Shown here: positions 1 to 5,008 of the stretch, one piece after another | Layout of the letters: each line of letters begins with the position of its first letter | How positions within the stretch are numbered: position 1 is the stretch's first letter | From: Candidatus Parcubacteria bacterium | Lineage (GTDB): Bacteria > Patescibacteriota > Patescibacteriia > UBA1558 > GWA2-36-10 | Assembly: GCA_023246135.1 (NCBI GenBank) | Contig: JAHFJB010000046.1 | Span: forward strand, 1-5,008 | Direction of reading: 5' to 3' | Length of the DNA stretch: 5,008 nt | Program-made: the position numbers and the translations under genes | The notes under the pieces: generated by a model | The model's input: the letters and a program-made list of their open reading frames with translations, nothing else | What the model was told of the DNA's origin: nothing | Database searches by the model: none

Positions 1-654
1 CGGGATATTATAAAGTATTTCCCTAAGACCGTTAACAAAATTCGAGTTATTCATCTCGGCTGGAATGAAGATGAATTCAGGCCTTTAAGCACGGCCCAGC
101 AGGATGATTTTATTAGCCAGCATGAATTACCAGATAATTTTATTTTGTATATTGGACGCTTGGAGACCAAAAAAAATATTCAAAATCTCATCAAAGCTTA
201 CAAACAAACTAGCCGTAAATGGCCTCTAGTTTTAGCCGGTCGGCCCGGTAATTTTGGTTACGAAGAAATACAAGCTTTAGCCAAAGATCCGGAAATTAAA
301 GATGATATAATTCTCATGGGTTATATTAGCCAAAAAAATTATCCCAAGCTCATGGCCTGTGCCAATGCTTTTGTCTTTCCCTCTAAGTTTGAAGGCTTTG
401 GCATACCGCTCCTAGAAGCTATGGCTTGCCACGTGCCCATAGCTTGCTCTGATATGCCGGTTTTGCATGAAGTGGCTGGTAATGCAGCTATATTTTTTAA
501 TCCTGATGATATTGGTGACATAAAGGAAAAAATGGAAGGGCTAATGGCAGATGAAAATTTACGGGAAGAATTGATAAATAGGGGAGCATTAAGAGCCAAG
601 AATTTTTCTTGGACCAAGTGTGCTAGAGAGACTTTGAAGTATATTTTGGAATAA
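1..654 (+). CDS. GT4 family glycosyltransferase, C-terminal part (5' end outside window)
   Basis: This frame is open from the first base to TAA at 652-654, giving the last 217 residues of a protein whose family is usually about 360-380 aa long. The TTG at 145 is internal and not a start, because clear family sequence precedes it (KIRVIHLGWNEDEF, about residues 18-31 of the visible part). Features of a GT-B C-terminal, nucleotide-sugar-binding domain are visible: the first strand and basic loop YIGRLETKKN (50-59), and the E-x7-E motif EGFGIPLLE with E131 and E139, followed by EAMACHVPIACSDMPVLHEV. Such enzymes are retaining, cytoplasmic or membrane-associated, and transfer a sugar from a nucleotide donor to a lipid-linked or protein acceptor. 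It resembles the MtfB-like GT4 group, as does the gene at 3628-4743. Donor and acceptor are unknown. No terminator follows; the rnpB promoter begins 2 nt after the stop. The family call is firm and the specificity open. Confidence 0.93.
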   Translation, partial: RDIIKYFPKTVNKIRVIHLGWNEDEFRPLSTAQQDDFISQHELPDNFILYIGRLETKKNIQNLIKAYKQTSRKWPLVLAGRPGNFGYEEIQALAKDPEIKDDIILMGYISQKNYPKLMACANAFVFPSKFEGFGIPLLEAMACHVPIACSDMPVLHEVAGNAAIFFNPDDIGDIKEKMEGLMADENLREELINRGALRAKNFSWTKCARETLKYILE

Positions 655-656
655 CC

Positions 657-685
657 TTGACAAAATCATCAAAATATTGTATATA
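657..685 (+). promoter_or_regulatory. Probable sigma70-type promoter of rnpB
   Basis: A perfect -35 box TTGACA (657-662) is followed by a 17-bp spacer and TATATA (680-685) as the -10. The AT run also allows slightly shifted -10 choices (TATATA at 682-687, TATAAA at 684-689). With the first choice, transcription would start near 690-692, which is the first base of the P1 helix of RNase P RNA (691). The mature 5' end could therefore be made directly by initiation. The -35 box lies 2 nt after the stop codon of the upstream glycosyltransferase gene. Confidence 0.78.
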
Positions 686-690
686 TAAAG

Positions 691-1074
691 AGGCTTAAAT
701 TAACTGAGATGACTGCTCTCCTATGCTCGCTTTGCGAGCTTCGGAGGGAGGAAAGTCCGAACACCAATAAAAAGGTAGTTGGTAACGCCAACCGCCCTAC
801 GTAAGTAGGGCAGGACAAGTGCAACAGAAAGTATACCGCCTTGAGCGAGGCCGTAAGGCCGAGCCGAAAGGTAAGGGTGAAACCGTGGGGTAAGAGCCCA
901 CGCGTCCCAGTGGTGACATTTGGGAAAGAGGTAAACTTCTACCTGGTGAAAGACTAAATAGATCCCTAACGGGATGGGTAAGTCGCTTGAGCCAATAAGC
1001 AATTATTGGCCTAGATAGATGGTCATCACTCCGCAAGGAGGACAGAATTCGGCTTATGATGTTGATTTAAGCCT
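691..1074 (+). ncRNA. rnpB: RNase P RNA (type A, lacking P6 and P17)
   Basis: This is the catalytic RNA of ribonuclease P, which removes 5' leaders from pre-tRNAs. The universal core is present: GGAGGAAAGTCC (747-758), ACAGAAAG near 825-832 with ACCGCC (835-840), GGTAAGGGTGAAA (870-882), GGTAAGAGCCCACG (889-902) and GACAGAATTCGGCTTAT (1041-1057). Helices I can pair: P1 691-704/1061-1074, P2 708-714/1021-1027, P3 716-721/743-748 plus 725-730/734-739, P4 754-761/1048-1054 with the bulged U at 756, P5 762-765/945-948, P7 773-778/939-944, P8 779-782/788-791, P9 794-800/805-811 (GUAA loop), P12 849-852/857-860 (GUAA loop, probably extended through tandem G-A pairs), P13 884-889/897-902, P14 905-909/921-925, P15 952-955/981-984, P16 962-966/971-975, P18 991-998/1003-1010 (GCAA loop) and P19 1029-1032/1037-1040 (GCAA loop). 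The GGU of L15 that pairs with the tRNA 3' CCA is at 977-979. P16 ends in a UAAC loop and no P17 follows. Ends are set by P1, giving about 384 nt. Antisense ORFs here are spurious. Confidence 0.97.
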
Positions 1075-1079
1075 TTTTT
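1051..1079 (+). terminator. Probable intrinsic terminator overlapping the 3' end of rnpB
   Basis: GGCTTA (1051-1056) pairs with TAAGCC (1068-1073) across an 11-nt loop, and a run of six T (1074-1079) follows at once. This is a short but correctly shaped rho-independent terminator. It is built wholly from mature rnpB sequence: the 5' arm is the conserved 3' strand of P4, and the 3' arm is the 3' strand of P1. The hairpin must therefore unfold for the RNA to reach its active form. No other hairpin with a T tract lies between rnpB and the next gene. The stem is weak, so termination may be partial. Confidence 0.6.
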
Positions 1080-1096
1080 AATTGACAAAACATTGA

Positions 1097-1115
1097 TAGT
1101 AAACGGGGTTTACTA
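1097..1115. repeat. 8-bp perfect inverted repeat with 3-bp GGG centre (possible operator or RNA hairpin)
   Basis: TAGTAAAC (1097-1104) and GTTTACTA (1108-1115) are perfectly complementary around GGG (1105-1107). No T tract follows on either strand, so it is not a typical terminator. The right arm overlaps the proposed -35 element of the next promoter (1109-1114), which is where a dimeric repressor would be expected to bind. If transcribed by read-through from rnpB it would form an 8-bp hairpin with a tight triloop. The repeat itself is certain; its function is inferred. Confidence 0.55.
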
Positions 1116-1137
1116 AAGAGAAGGCAAATGATATTAT
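1109..1137 (+). promoter_or_regulatory. Candidate promoter for the polysaccharide genes starting at 1155
   Basis: TTTACT (1109-1114, 4 of 6 matches to the -35 consensus), a 17-bp spacer and TATTAT (1132-1137, 5 of 6 matches to the -10) would start transcription around 1143-1145. That leaves only about 10-12 nt before the ATG at 1155. The -35 lies in the right arm of the inverted repeat at 1097-1115. The spacing is ideal but the boxes are imperfect, and chance matches are common in AT-rich DNA. Confidence 0.42.
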
Positions 1138-1154
1138 AAGAATAACCGATTTAT

Positions 1155-2537
1155 ATGAAAAAAGCCGATTTTATTATCAATATTGCCTTGGTGCCGATTG
1201 ATTTTGTGCTGATTATTCTGTCAGCTCTGTCGGCTTATGCTTTACGGTTTTCGGAAAGCATATCGCAAATTAGGCCAGTTTTTTATACCATGCCTTCAGG
1301 CAGTTTTTTTGCCTTAGTAGCTAAGGTAGCTTTTTTTGCAATAGTGGTTTTTGCTTTGTCTGGATTCTATACCATGCGCAGCAAAAAGTTAGCTGGTGAG
1401 TTTACCAAGATAGTCACTGGTGTTTCGACGGTGGTGATTTTTTTAATTCTGGCAATTTTTTGGCAAAGAGAATTATTTTCTTCCCGTTTCATAATCGTTT
1501 CTTCGTGGTTACTCGCTATCATCTATTTATTTACCGCTAGGATTATTTTGGCTTTGATTAGAAATTATTATTTTAAAAAAGGTTTTGGTTTAGCTAAAGT
1601 CTTAGTTTTAGGAGCTAGTGTTGAGCGGCAGACAATAGTTGACGCTTATAAGCAAAAACCACAATTTGGTTTTAAAGTGCTTGGCGAAATATCTAGCTTA
1701 GCAGTCTTGGAAAATTCTCCAGAGCTATTAGGTAAGATTCACAAACGGGAAATCGATGGCATTATTCAAGCTGATTCATCGCTAACCAAAGATGAAGCTT
1801 TGGATCTTTTGACTTTTTGCCAAGAGAATCATCTCACCTTGCAATATGTAGCCAATCTTTTTCAAACACAAAGTTTGCACTTGAATTTGAGTAGTGTATC
1901 TGGTTTGCCCATGGTAGAGATTCAGGGCACTACTCTTGATGGGTGGCGTCGGGTTTATAAGCGTATTTTTGATACGTTGGCTGCTTTTATATTATTGATT
2001 ATTTTGTCACCATTGTTTTTGTTTATAGCTGTCATAATAAAATTCAGTTCGCCTGGCCCAGTTTTTGTAAAACTGAAAAGGGTTGGCAGCCATGGTCGCT
2101 TATTTGATGTATACAAATTCCGATCCATGGTCAAAGATGCCCATAAGCTTAAAGCGGAGATGATGGCTTTTAATGAAAGAAACGATGGTCCGCTTTTTAA
2201 AATAGCCCACGATCCTCGCGTTACTAAGTTTGGCCACTTCTTGAGGCGGACTAGCCTGGATGAATTGCCACAACTTGGCAATGTCCTAGTCGGCCAGATG
2301 AGTTTAGTTGGCCCCCGGCCGCATGAGCCTGAAGAAGTAGACAAATATCAGCGTGGTTACAAAAAATTATTGACCATCAAGCCCGGCATGACTGGTTTGG
2401 CTCAAGTGTCTGGTCGCGCTAATTTGCCATTTTCCGAAGAAGCTAAACTAGATATCTTCTATATTGAGAATTGGTCCGTATTATTGGATTTAATTATTTT
2501 ACTCAAGACACCCAAAGCGATGATTAAGGGGGGTTAA
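1155..2537 (+). CDS. Polyprenyl-phosphate sugar-1-phosphate transferase (polytopic PGT, WbaP/WcaJ-like)
   Basis: This 460-aa membrane enzyme is expected to start glycan assembly by moving a sugar-1-phosphate from a UDP-sugar to undecaprenyl phosphate at the cytoplasmic face. Domains in order: four hydrophobic helices (about 7-30, 51-71, 86-103, 112-134); a Rossmann-like soluble domain opening with KVLVLGAS (148-155), typical of the CoA_binding_3 region of large PGTs; then the catalytic bacterial sugar transferase domain from about 268. The latter has YKRIFD, a membrane-embedded helix with the helix-breaking Ser-Pro (S285-P286), the KFSSPGPVF segment, YKFRSM (320-325), the catalytic Asp-Glu pair in LDELPQL (D369-E370), SLVGPRP (383-389) and KPGMTGLAQVSGR (409-421). 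Length and domain order match full-length family members. The ATG at 1155 is fixed by an in-frame TAA at 1143-1145 with no other start between. No Shine-Dalgarno sequence precedes it. It heads the downstream glycosyltransferase run. Glucose, galactose or an amino sugar cannot be told apart. Confidence 0.95.
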   Translation: MKKADFIINIALVPIDFVLIILSALSAYALRFSESISQIRPVFYTMPSGSFFALVAKVAFFAIVVFALSGFYTMRSKKLAGEFTKIVTGVSTVVIFLILAIFWQRELFSSRFIIVSSWLLAIIYLFTARIILALIRNYYFKKGFGLAKVLVLGASVERQTIVDAYKQKPQFGFKVLGEISSLAVLENSPELLGKIHKREIDGIIQADSSLTKDEALDLLTFCQENHLTLQYVANLFQTQSLHLNLSSVSGLPMVEIQGTTLDGWRRVYKRIFDTLAAFILLIILSPLFLFIAVIIKFSSPGPVFVKLKRVGSHGRLFDVYKFRSMVKDAHKLKAEMMAFNERNDGPLFKIAHDPRVTKFGHFLRRTSLDELPQLGNVLVGQMSLVGPRPHEPEEVDKYQRGYKKLLTIKPGMTGLAQVSGRANLPFSEEAKLDIFYIENWSVLLDLIILLKTPKAMIKGG

Positions 2538-2548
2538 GTAAAAGAGTT

Positions 2549-3631
2549 ATGAAAAAAATTGCTTTGGCGCATGACTATTTGTTCCAAATCGGCGGAGCAG
2601 AAAGAGTTTTAGTAGCTCTAGCTGATATTTTTAATGAAGCGCCAATTTTTACATTGGTCAATAATCCCAAAATTACTAAAAAAATAATTAGCCAAGAAAA
2701 TATTGTCACGTCTCCGCTCCAGGCCTTGCCGGGGATTTTTATATTTTTTAAATATTTTTTGTTCCTCATGCCTCGGGCTTGGGAAAAGACTGATTTAAGC
2801 GATTATGATTTGATCATCAGCTCTTCATCAGCTTTTGTCAAAGGGGTCGGTCATGGCGGCAATAGCAAGCATATTTGCTATTGTCATACACCTACGCGCT
2901 ATCTTTGGGGTGATAAAGATGAATATTTGGGTAATTTACCAGAAGGGCGCCTGCTTAAGCGTATTTTGCCAAAATTTTTAGATAGACTGCAAAATTGGGA
3001 TTTTAACAAAGCCCAGGAAATTGATTATTTTATTGCTAATTCTCAATATATTGCTGATAAAATTCATAAGCATTATAAAAAGCCAGCTCTAGTTATCCAT
3101 CCACCGATTAGAGTCGACGATTTTGAATTAGCCGATGAGACGGAAGATTATTATCTGATTGTTAGTCGGCTTCGGCCTTACAAAAAAGTTGACTTGGCTG
3201 TGCATGCTTTTAATAATTTAAAATTGCCGCTCAAAATTATTGGTAGTGGCTCAGAGTTGAAACATTTGAAAAAAATTGCCCATTCCAATATTGAATTTTT
3301 GGGTGAGTTAGGGGATAGTGAGCGCAATCATTATTTGTCACATTGTCGGGCTTTTGTTTATCCGCAGGTGGAGGATTTTGGTATTTCCGCTATTGAAGCC
3401 ATGGCCTCAGGCCGTCCAGTGATTGCCTACAGAAAAGGCGGCGCTTGTGAAACAATAATTGATGGTGTGACTGGCACTTTTTTTGACGAGCAGACTTGGG
3501 AATCTTTGGCCCATAAAATTTTGCGTTTTGATCACAGAGAGTTTGATCCAAAAGTGATTCGTGAACATGCCTTAAATTTTGACGAAGCGGTTTTTAAAAA
3601 TAAAATTTTGGATTTTATAAATCAATTATGA
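2549..3631 (+). CDS. GT4 glycosyltransferase, WbaZ-like (possible mannosyltransferase)
   Basis: This 360-aa GT-B enzyme lies 11 nt after the sugar transferase gene. The N-terminal acceptor domain opens MKKIALAHDYLFQIGGAERV, where the HDYL and GGAER motif (15-19) are typical of the WbaZ-like branch of GT4; CHTPTRYLW (about 113-121) is another characteristic stretch. The C-terminal donor domain shows VSRLRPYKKVD (from 205; R207 and K212 are likely phosphate contacts), IGSGSELKHL, and the E-x7-E motif EDFGISAIE (E275, E283) followed by AMASGRPVIAYRKGGACETIIDGVTG. WbaZ of Salmonella is a mannosyltransferase in O-antigen assembly, so mannose transfer is a reasonable guess but not proven by these motifs. 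The start is the ATG that gives the family's usual N-terminus; a weak Shine-Dalgarno-like AAAGAG (2541-2546) ends 2 nt before it. The TGA stop overlaps the next start (ATGA), suggesting translational coupling. Confidence 0.94.
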   Translation: MKKIALAHDYLFQIGGAERVLVALADIFNEAPIFTLVNNPKITKKIISQENIVTSPLQALPGIFIFFKYFLFLMPRAWEKTDLSDYDLIISSSSAFVKGVGHGGNSKHICYCHTPTRYLWGDKDEYLGNLPEGRLLKRILPKFLDRLQNWDFNKAQEIDYFIANSQYIADKIHKHYKKPALVIHPPIRVDDFELADETEDYYLIVSRLRPYKKVDLAVHAFNNLKLPLKIIGSGSELKHLKKIAHSNIEFLGELGDSERNHYLSHCRAFVYPQVEDFGISAIEAMASGRPVIAYRKGGACETIIDGVTGTFFDEQTWESLAHKILRFDHREFDPKVIREHALNFDEAVFKNKILDFINQL

Positions 3632-4743
3632 AAATCGGTGTAGATATCAGAGCTCTTAATACTGATAAGCTCACTGGTGTGGGCAAGTATATTTTTAATT
3701 GCTTAGATAATATTTTACAGATTGATAAAGATAATCAATATTATTTTTTTAATTCCGGTTTAAAAAAGCCATCAGCAAGTTTTCCTTTTGCAAGTAATAA
3801 TTTTACGGTAAAAAATTTAAACATCCCCAACAAGATTCTGAATGGGCGCTTGCTCACTGGACTAGGACCAAAACTAGATACTGTGTTTGAGACCAAACTT
3901 GATTTATTTTGGTTACCCAATATTAATTTTTGTCAGCTTGGTTCTACACCACTTATTTTGACAATTCATGATTTATCTTTTATACACGACCGGCAGTTTT
4001 TTTCTCCTAAGAGTCGCATTTGGCATTATTTGATAAGAGTAGGTACGCTTATTAAAAGAGCCGACAAGATTGTGGCTGTGTCAGAGCATACTAAAGGGGA
4101 TATAATTAATTTTTTTGGCATAGATTCATCAAAAATTGTAGTTATTAATCCAGGCTTAGAAACAGTGGTTATGGACAAAGATCAAGCGCAATCTTTGATA
4201 ACTAGATTTGCTTTACCACTAAAATATTTTATCTATGTTGGTACCTTGGAGCCGAGAAAAAATATTAGTAGTATAATATCTGCTTTTGATATTTACCATA
4301 AAGATTACCCAGATACAGCCTTAGTTATTGTCGGCAGCCAAGGCTATAAGTCTAGTGATTTATTAAAAAGTATTAATGATCGACCATATATAAAGTATCT
4401 GGGTTATCTAGACAGTCCTGTTAAGGAAGCTTTGTATTATCTGAGCCAGGGTTTGATTTGGCCGTCATTTTATGAGGGTTTTGGCTTTCCGCCGCTAGAA
4501 GCCCTAGCTTGCGGTGTACCGGTGATTGCCAGTTATCGTACTTCTTTACCAGAAATATTAAAGAATCAAGCCATTTATGTAGATCCATATAATATTAGCG
4601 ATATTTATCAGGCCTTAAAACAATTGAGCATTGATGATAAACTTAAACAAGCTCTTAGAGAGTCACTACCCAGTTATGAAATACTTAAGTGGTCTCAACA
4701 AGTCCAAAATATGATAGCCTTGTTTAATTCTTTTAAAAAATAA
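3628..4743 (+). CDS. GT4 family glycosyltransferase (MtfB-like group)
   Basis: This complete 371-aa GT-B enzyme begins inside the stop of the previous gene (ATGA at 3628-3631), so it is probably translated by re-initiation. The N-terminal domain has MKIGVDIRAL and the glycine-rich loop TGVGKY (16-21), then TIHDLSFIHD (from 112) and VAVSEHTKGDI (149-159), all common in the MtfB/WlbH-like GT4 group. The donor domain begins YVGTLEPRKN (203-212; R210/K211 are probable nucleotide-diphosphate contacts), with an E-x7-E motif EGFGFPPLE (E283, E291) followed by ALACGVPVIASYRTSLPEIL. No signal peptide or membrane segment is seen, so it should act in the cytoplasm or at the inner membrane surface. The role inferred from its neighbours is addition of one sugar to the lipid-linked glycan begun by the enzyme at 1155-2537. 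It resembles the partial genes at both window ends. Donor sugar and linkage are unknown. Confidence 0.94.
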   Translation: MKIGVDIRALNTDKLTGVGKYIFNCLDNILQIDKDNQYYFFNSGLKKPSASFPFASNNFTVKNLNIPNKILNGRLLTGLGPKLDTVFETKLDLFWLPNINFCQLGSTPLILTIHDLSFIHDRQFFSPKSRIWHYLIRVGTLIKRADKIVAVSEHTKGDIINFFGIDSSKIVVINPGLETVVMDKDQAQSLITRFALPLKYFIYVGTLEPRKNISSIISAFDIYHKDYPDTALVIVGSQGYKSSDLLKSINDRPYIKYLGYLDSPVKEALYYLSQGLIWPSFYEGFGFPPLEALACGVPVIASYRTSLPEILKNQAIYVDPYNISDIYQALKQLSIDDKLKQALRESLPSYEILKWSQQVQNMIALFNSFKK

Positions 4744-4748
4744 AATAT

Positions 4749-5008
4749 ATGAAAATTGTAATTGATTTGAGAATTTTTGGACCGTCTTTTGGGGGACTGG
4801 GTCGCTATAACCAAAAATTTTTGGAAAATTTAATAAAGTTGGATAAAGCCAATGAGTATATTTTATTATTTAGGTCTCAGCCAAAGGATTTAATATTACC
4901 TCATAATTTTTCCATTAAGATCTGCCCTTGCCGCTGGTATAGTTTGGCTGAACAGTTTGTAATACCCTTTATGTTGTATAAACTAAAGCCAGATTTGGTT
5001 CATTTCCC
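4749..5008 (+). CDS. GT4 family glycosyltransferase, N-terminal part (3' end outside window)
   Basis: An ATG 5 nt after the previous stop opens a frame that continues to the window edge for 86 complete codons. The protein begins MKIVIDLRIFGPSFGGLGRY, closely parallel to the MKIGVDIRAL...TGVGKY opening of the gene before it: a first beta strand, then the glycine-rich loop GGLGRY (15-20) of the acceptor domain. Further on come NEYILLF (38-44) and the stretch LKPDLVHF at the window end, where many GT4 enzymes have a 'KPDLVH' strand before the HD motif. The catalytic E-x7-E region lies beyond the window. Start choice rests on the family N-terminus and the AATATATG spacing; no Shine-Dalgarno sequence is seen. 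It is most likely another sugar-adding enzyme of the same operon. Confidence 0.85.
   Translation, partial: MKIVIDLRIFGPSFGGLGRYNQKFLENLIKLDKANEYILLFRSQPKDLILPHNFSIKICPCRWYSLAEQFVIPFMLYKLKPDLVHF

Noticed and set aside
145..147. TTG as the start of the first gene
   Set aside because: The frame is open back to base 1 and the upstream residues are typical GT4 sequence, so the gene is simply cut by the window edge.
339..617. Minus-strand ORF inside the first glycosyltransferase gene
   Set aside because: It is a shadow of a frame with clear GT4 motifs, and its own translation has no recognisable domain.
721..1036. Two overlapping minus-strand ORFs (721-1002 and 797-1036)
   Set aside because: They lie entirely antisense to rnpB, overlap each other in different frames, and their predicted proteins resemble no family I know. 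The base pattern is explained by RNA structure.
1082..1110. TTGACA at 1082-1087 as the -35 of a second promoter
   Set aside because: The bases at proper -10 distance are G-rich (CGGGGTTT), so no -10 exists at 15-19 bp spacing.
1118..1139. Tiny leader ORF (ATG ATA TTA TAA at 1128-1139) after AGAAGG
   Set aside because: It has only three sense codons, the Shine-Dalgarno spacing of 3 nt is too short, and it would lie upstream of the predicted transcription start.
1955..2769. Minus-strand ORFs at 1955-2344 and 2575-2769
   Set aside because: They are antisense to the conserved catalytic domain of the sugar transferase and to the N-terminus of the WbaZ-like enzyme; no independent evidence supports them.
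3628..3631. Recoded TGA (as in Gracilibacteria/Absconditabacteria)
   Set aside because: No in-frame TGA interrupts any gene, and the only TGA stop is in a normal ATGA overlap that ends the WbaZ-like protein at its expected length.
1..5008. tRNA genes, CRISPR arrays, transposases or insertion-sequence ends
   Set aside because: I scanned for cloverleaf consensus boxes, regularly spaced repeats, transposase-like proteins and long terminal inverted repeats, and saw none.

Overview
The window looks like AT-rich bacterial chromosome carrying part of a surface-polysaccharide (exopolysaccharide or O-antigen-like) gene cluster, with the housekeeping RNase P RNA gene embedded in it. All features are on the + strand. 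The standard genetic code fits: every complete gene is full length with TAA or TGA stops. Gene packing is tight (gaps of 5 and 11 nt, one ATGA stop/start overlap), Shine-Dalgarno sequences are weak or absent, and the proteins look like those common in Candidate Phyla Radiation (Patescibacteria/Parcubacteria-like) genomes. That placement is an inference of moderate to low confidence; no taxonomic marker was compared.

Layout. 1-654: C-terminal 217 codons of a GT-B fold, family 4 glycosyltransferase (GT4). 655-690: two bases after that stop, a TTGACA/17 bp/TATATA promoter. 691-1074: rnpB, a type A RNase P RNA whose conserved core and nearly all helices can be drawn by hand, but which has no P6 or P17. 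Its 3' end runs into a T6 tract and can also fold as a small intrinsic terminator. 1075-1154: a spacer with an 8-bp inverted repeat and a plausible promoter. 1155-2537: a polytopic polyprenyl-phosphate sugar-1-phosphate transferase (polyPGT). 2549-3631: a WbaZ-like GT4. 3628-4743: a second GT4, overlapping the previous gene by 4 nt. 4749-5008: the N-terminus of a third GT4, cut by the window end.

How they work together. The polyPGT would start a glycan by placing a sugar-1-phosphate on undecaprenyl phosphate at the inner face of the membrane. The successive GT4 enzymes would then add sugars from nucleotide donors to that lipid-linked acceptor. The genes from 1155 onward look like one transcription unit. 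No flippase, polymerase, chain-length regulator or nucleotide-sugar synthesis gene is visible, so the cluster must extend beyond one or both edges. Sugar identities cannot be read from sequence, apart from a weak hint of mannose for the WbaZ-like enzyme.

I see no wholly new system. The most interesting material is in the rnpB region: the stripped-down P15-P16 arm, the 3' end that can be either P1/P4 or a terminator hairpin, and the inverted repeat with a near-leaderless promoter in front of the polyPGT gene.
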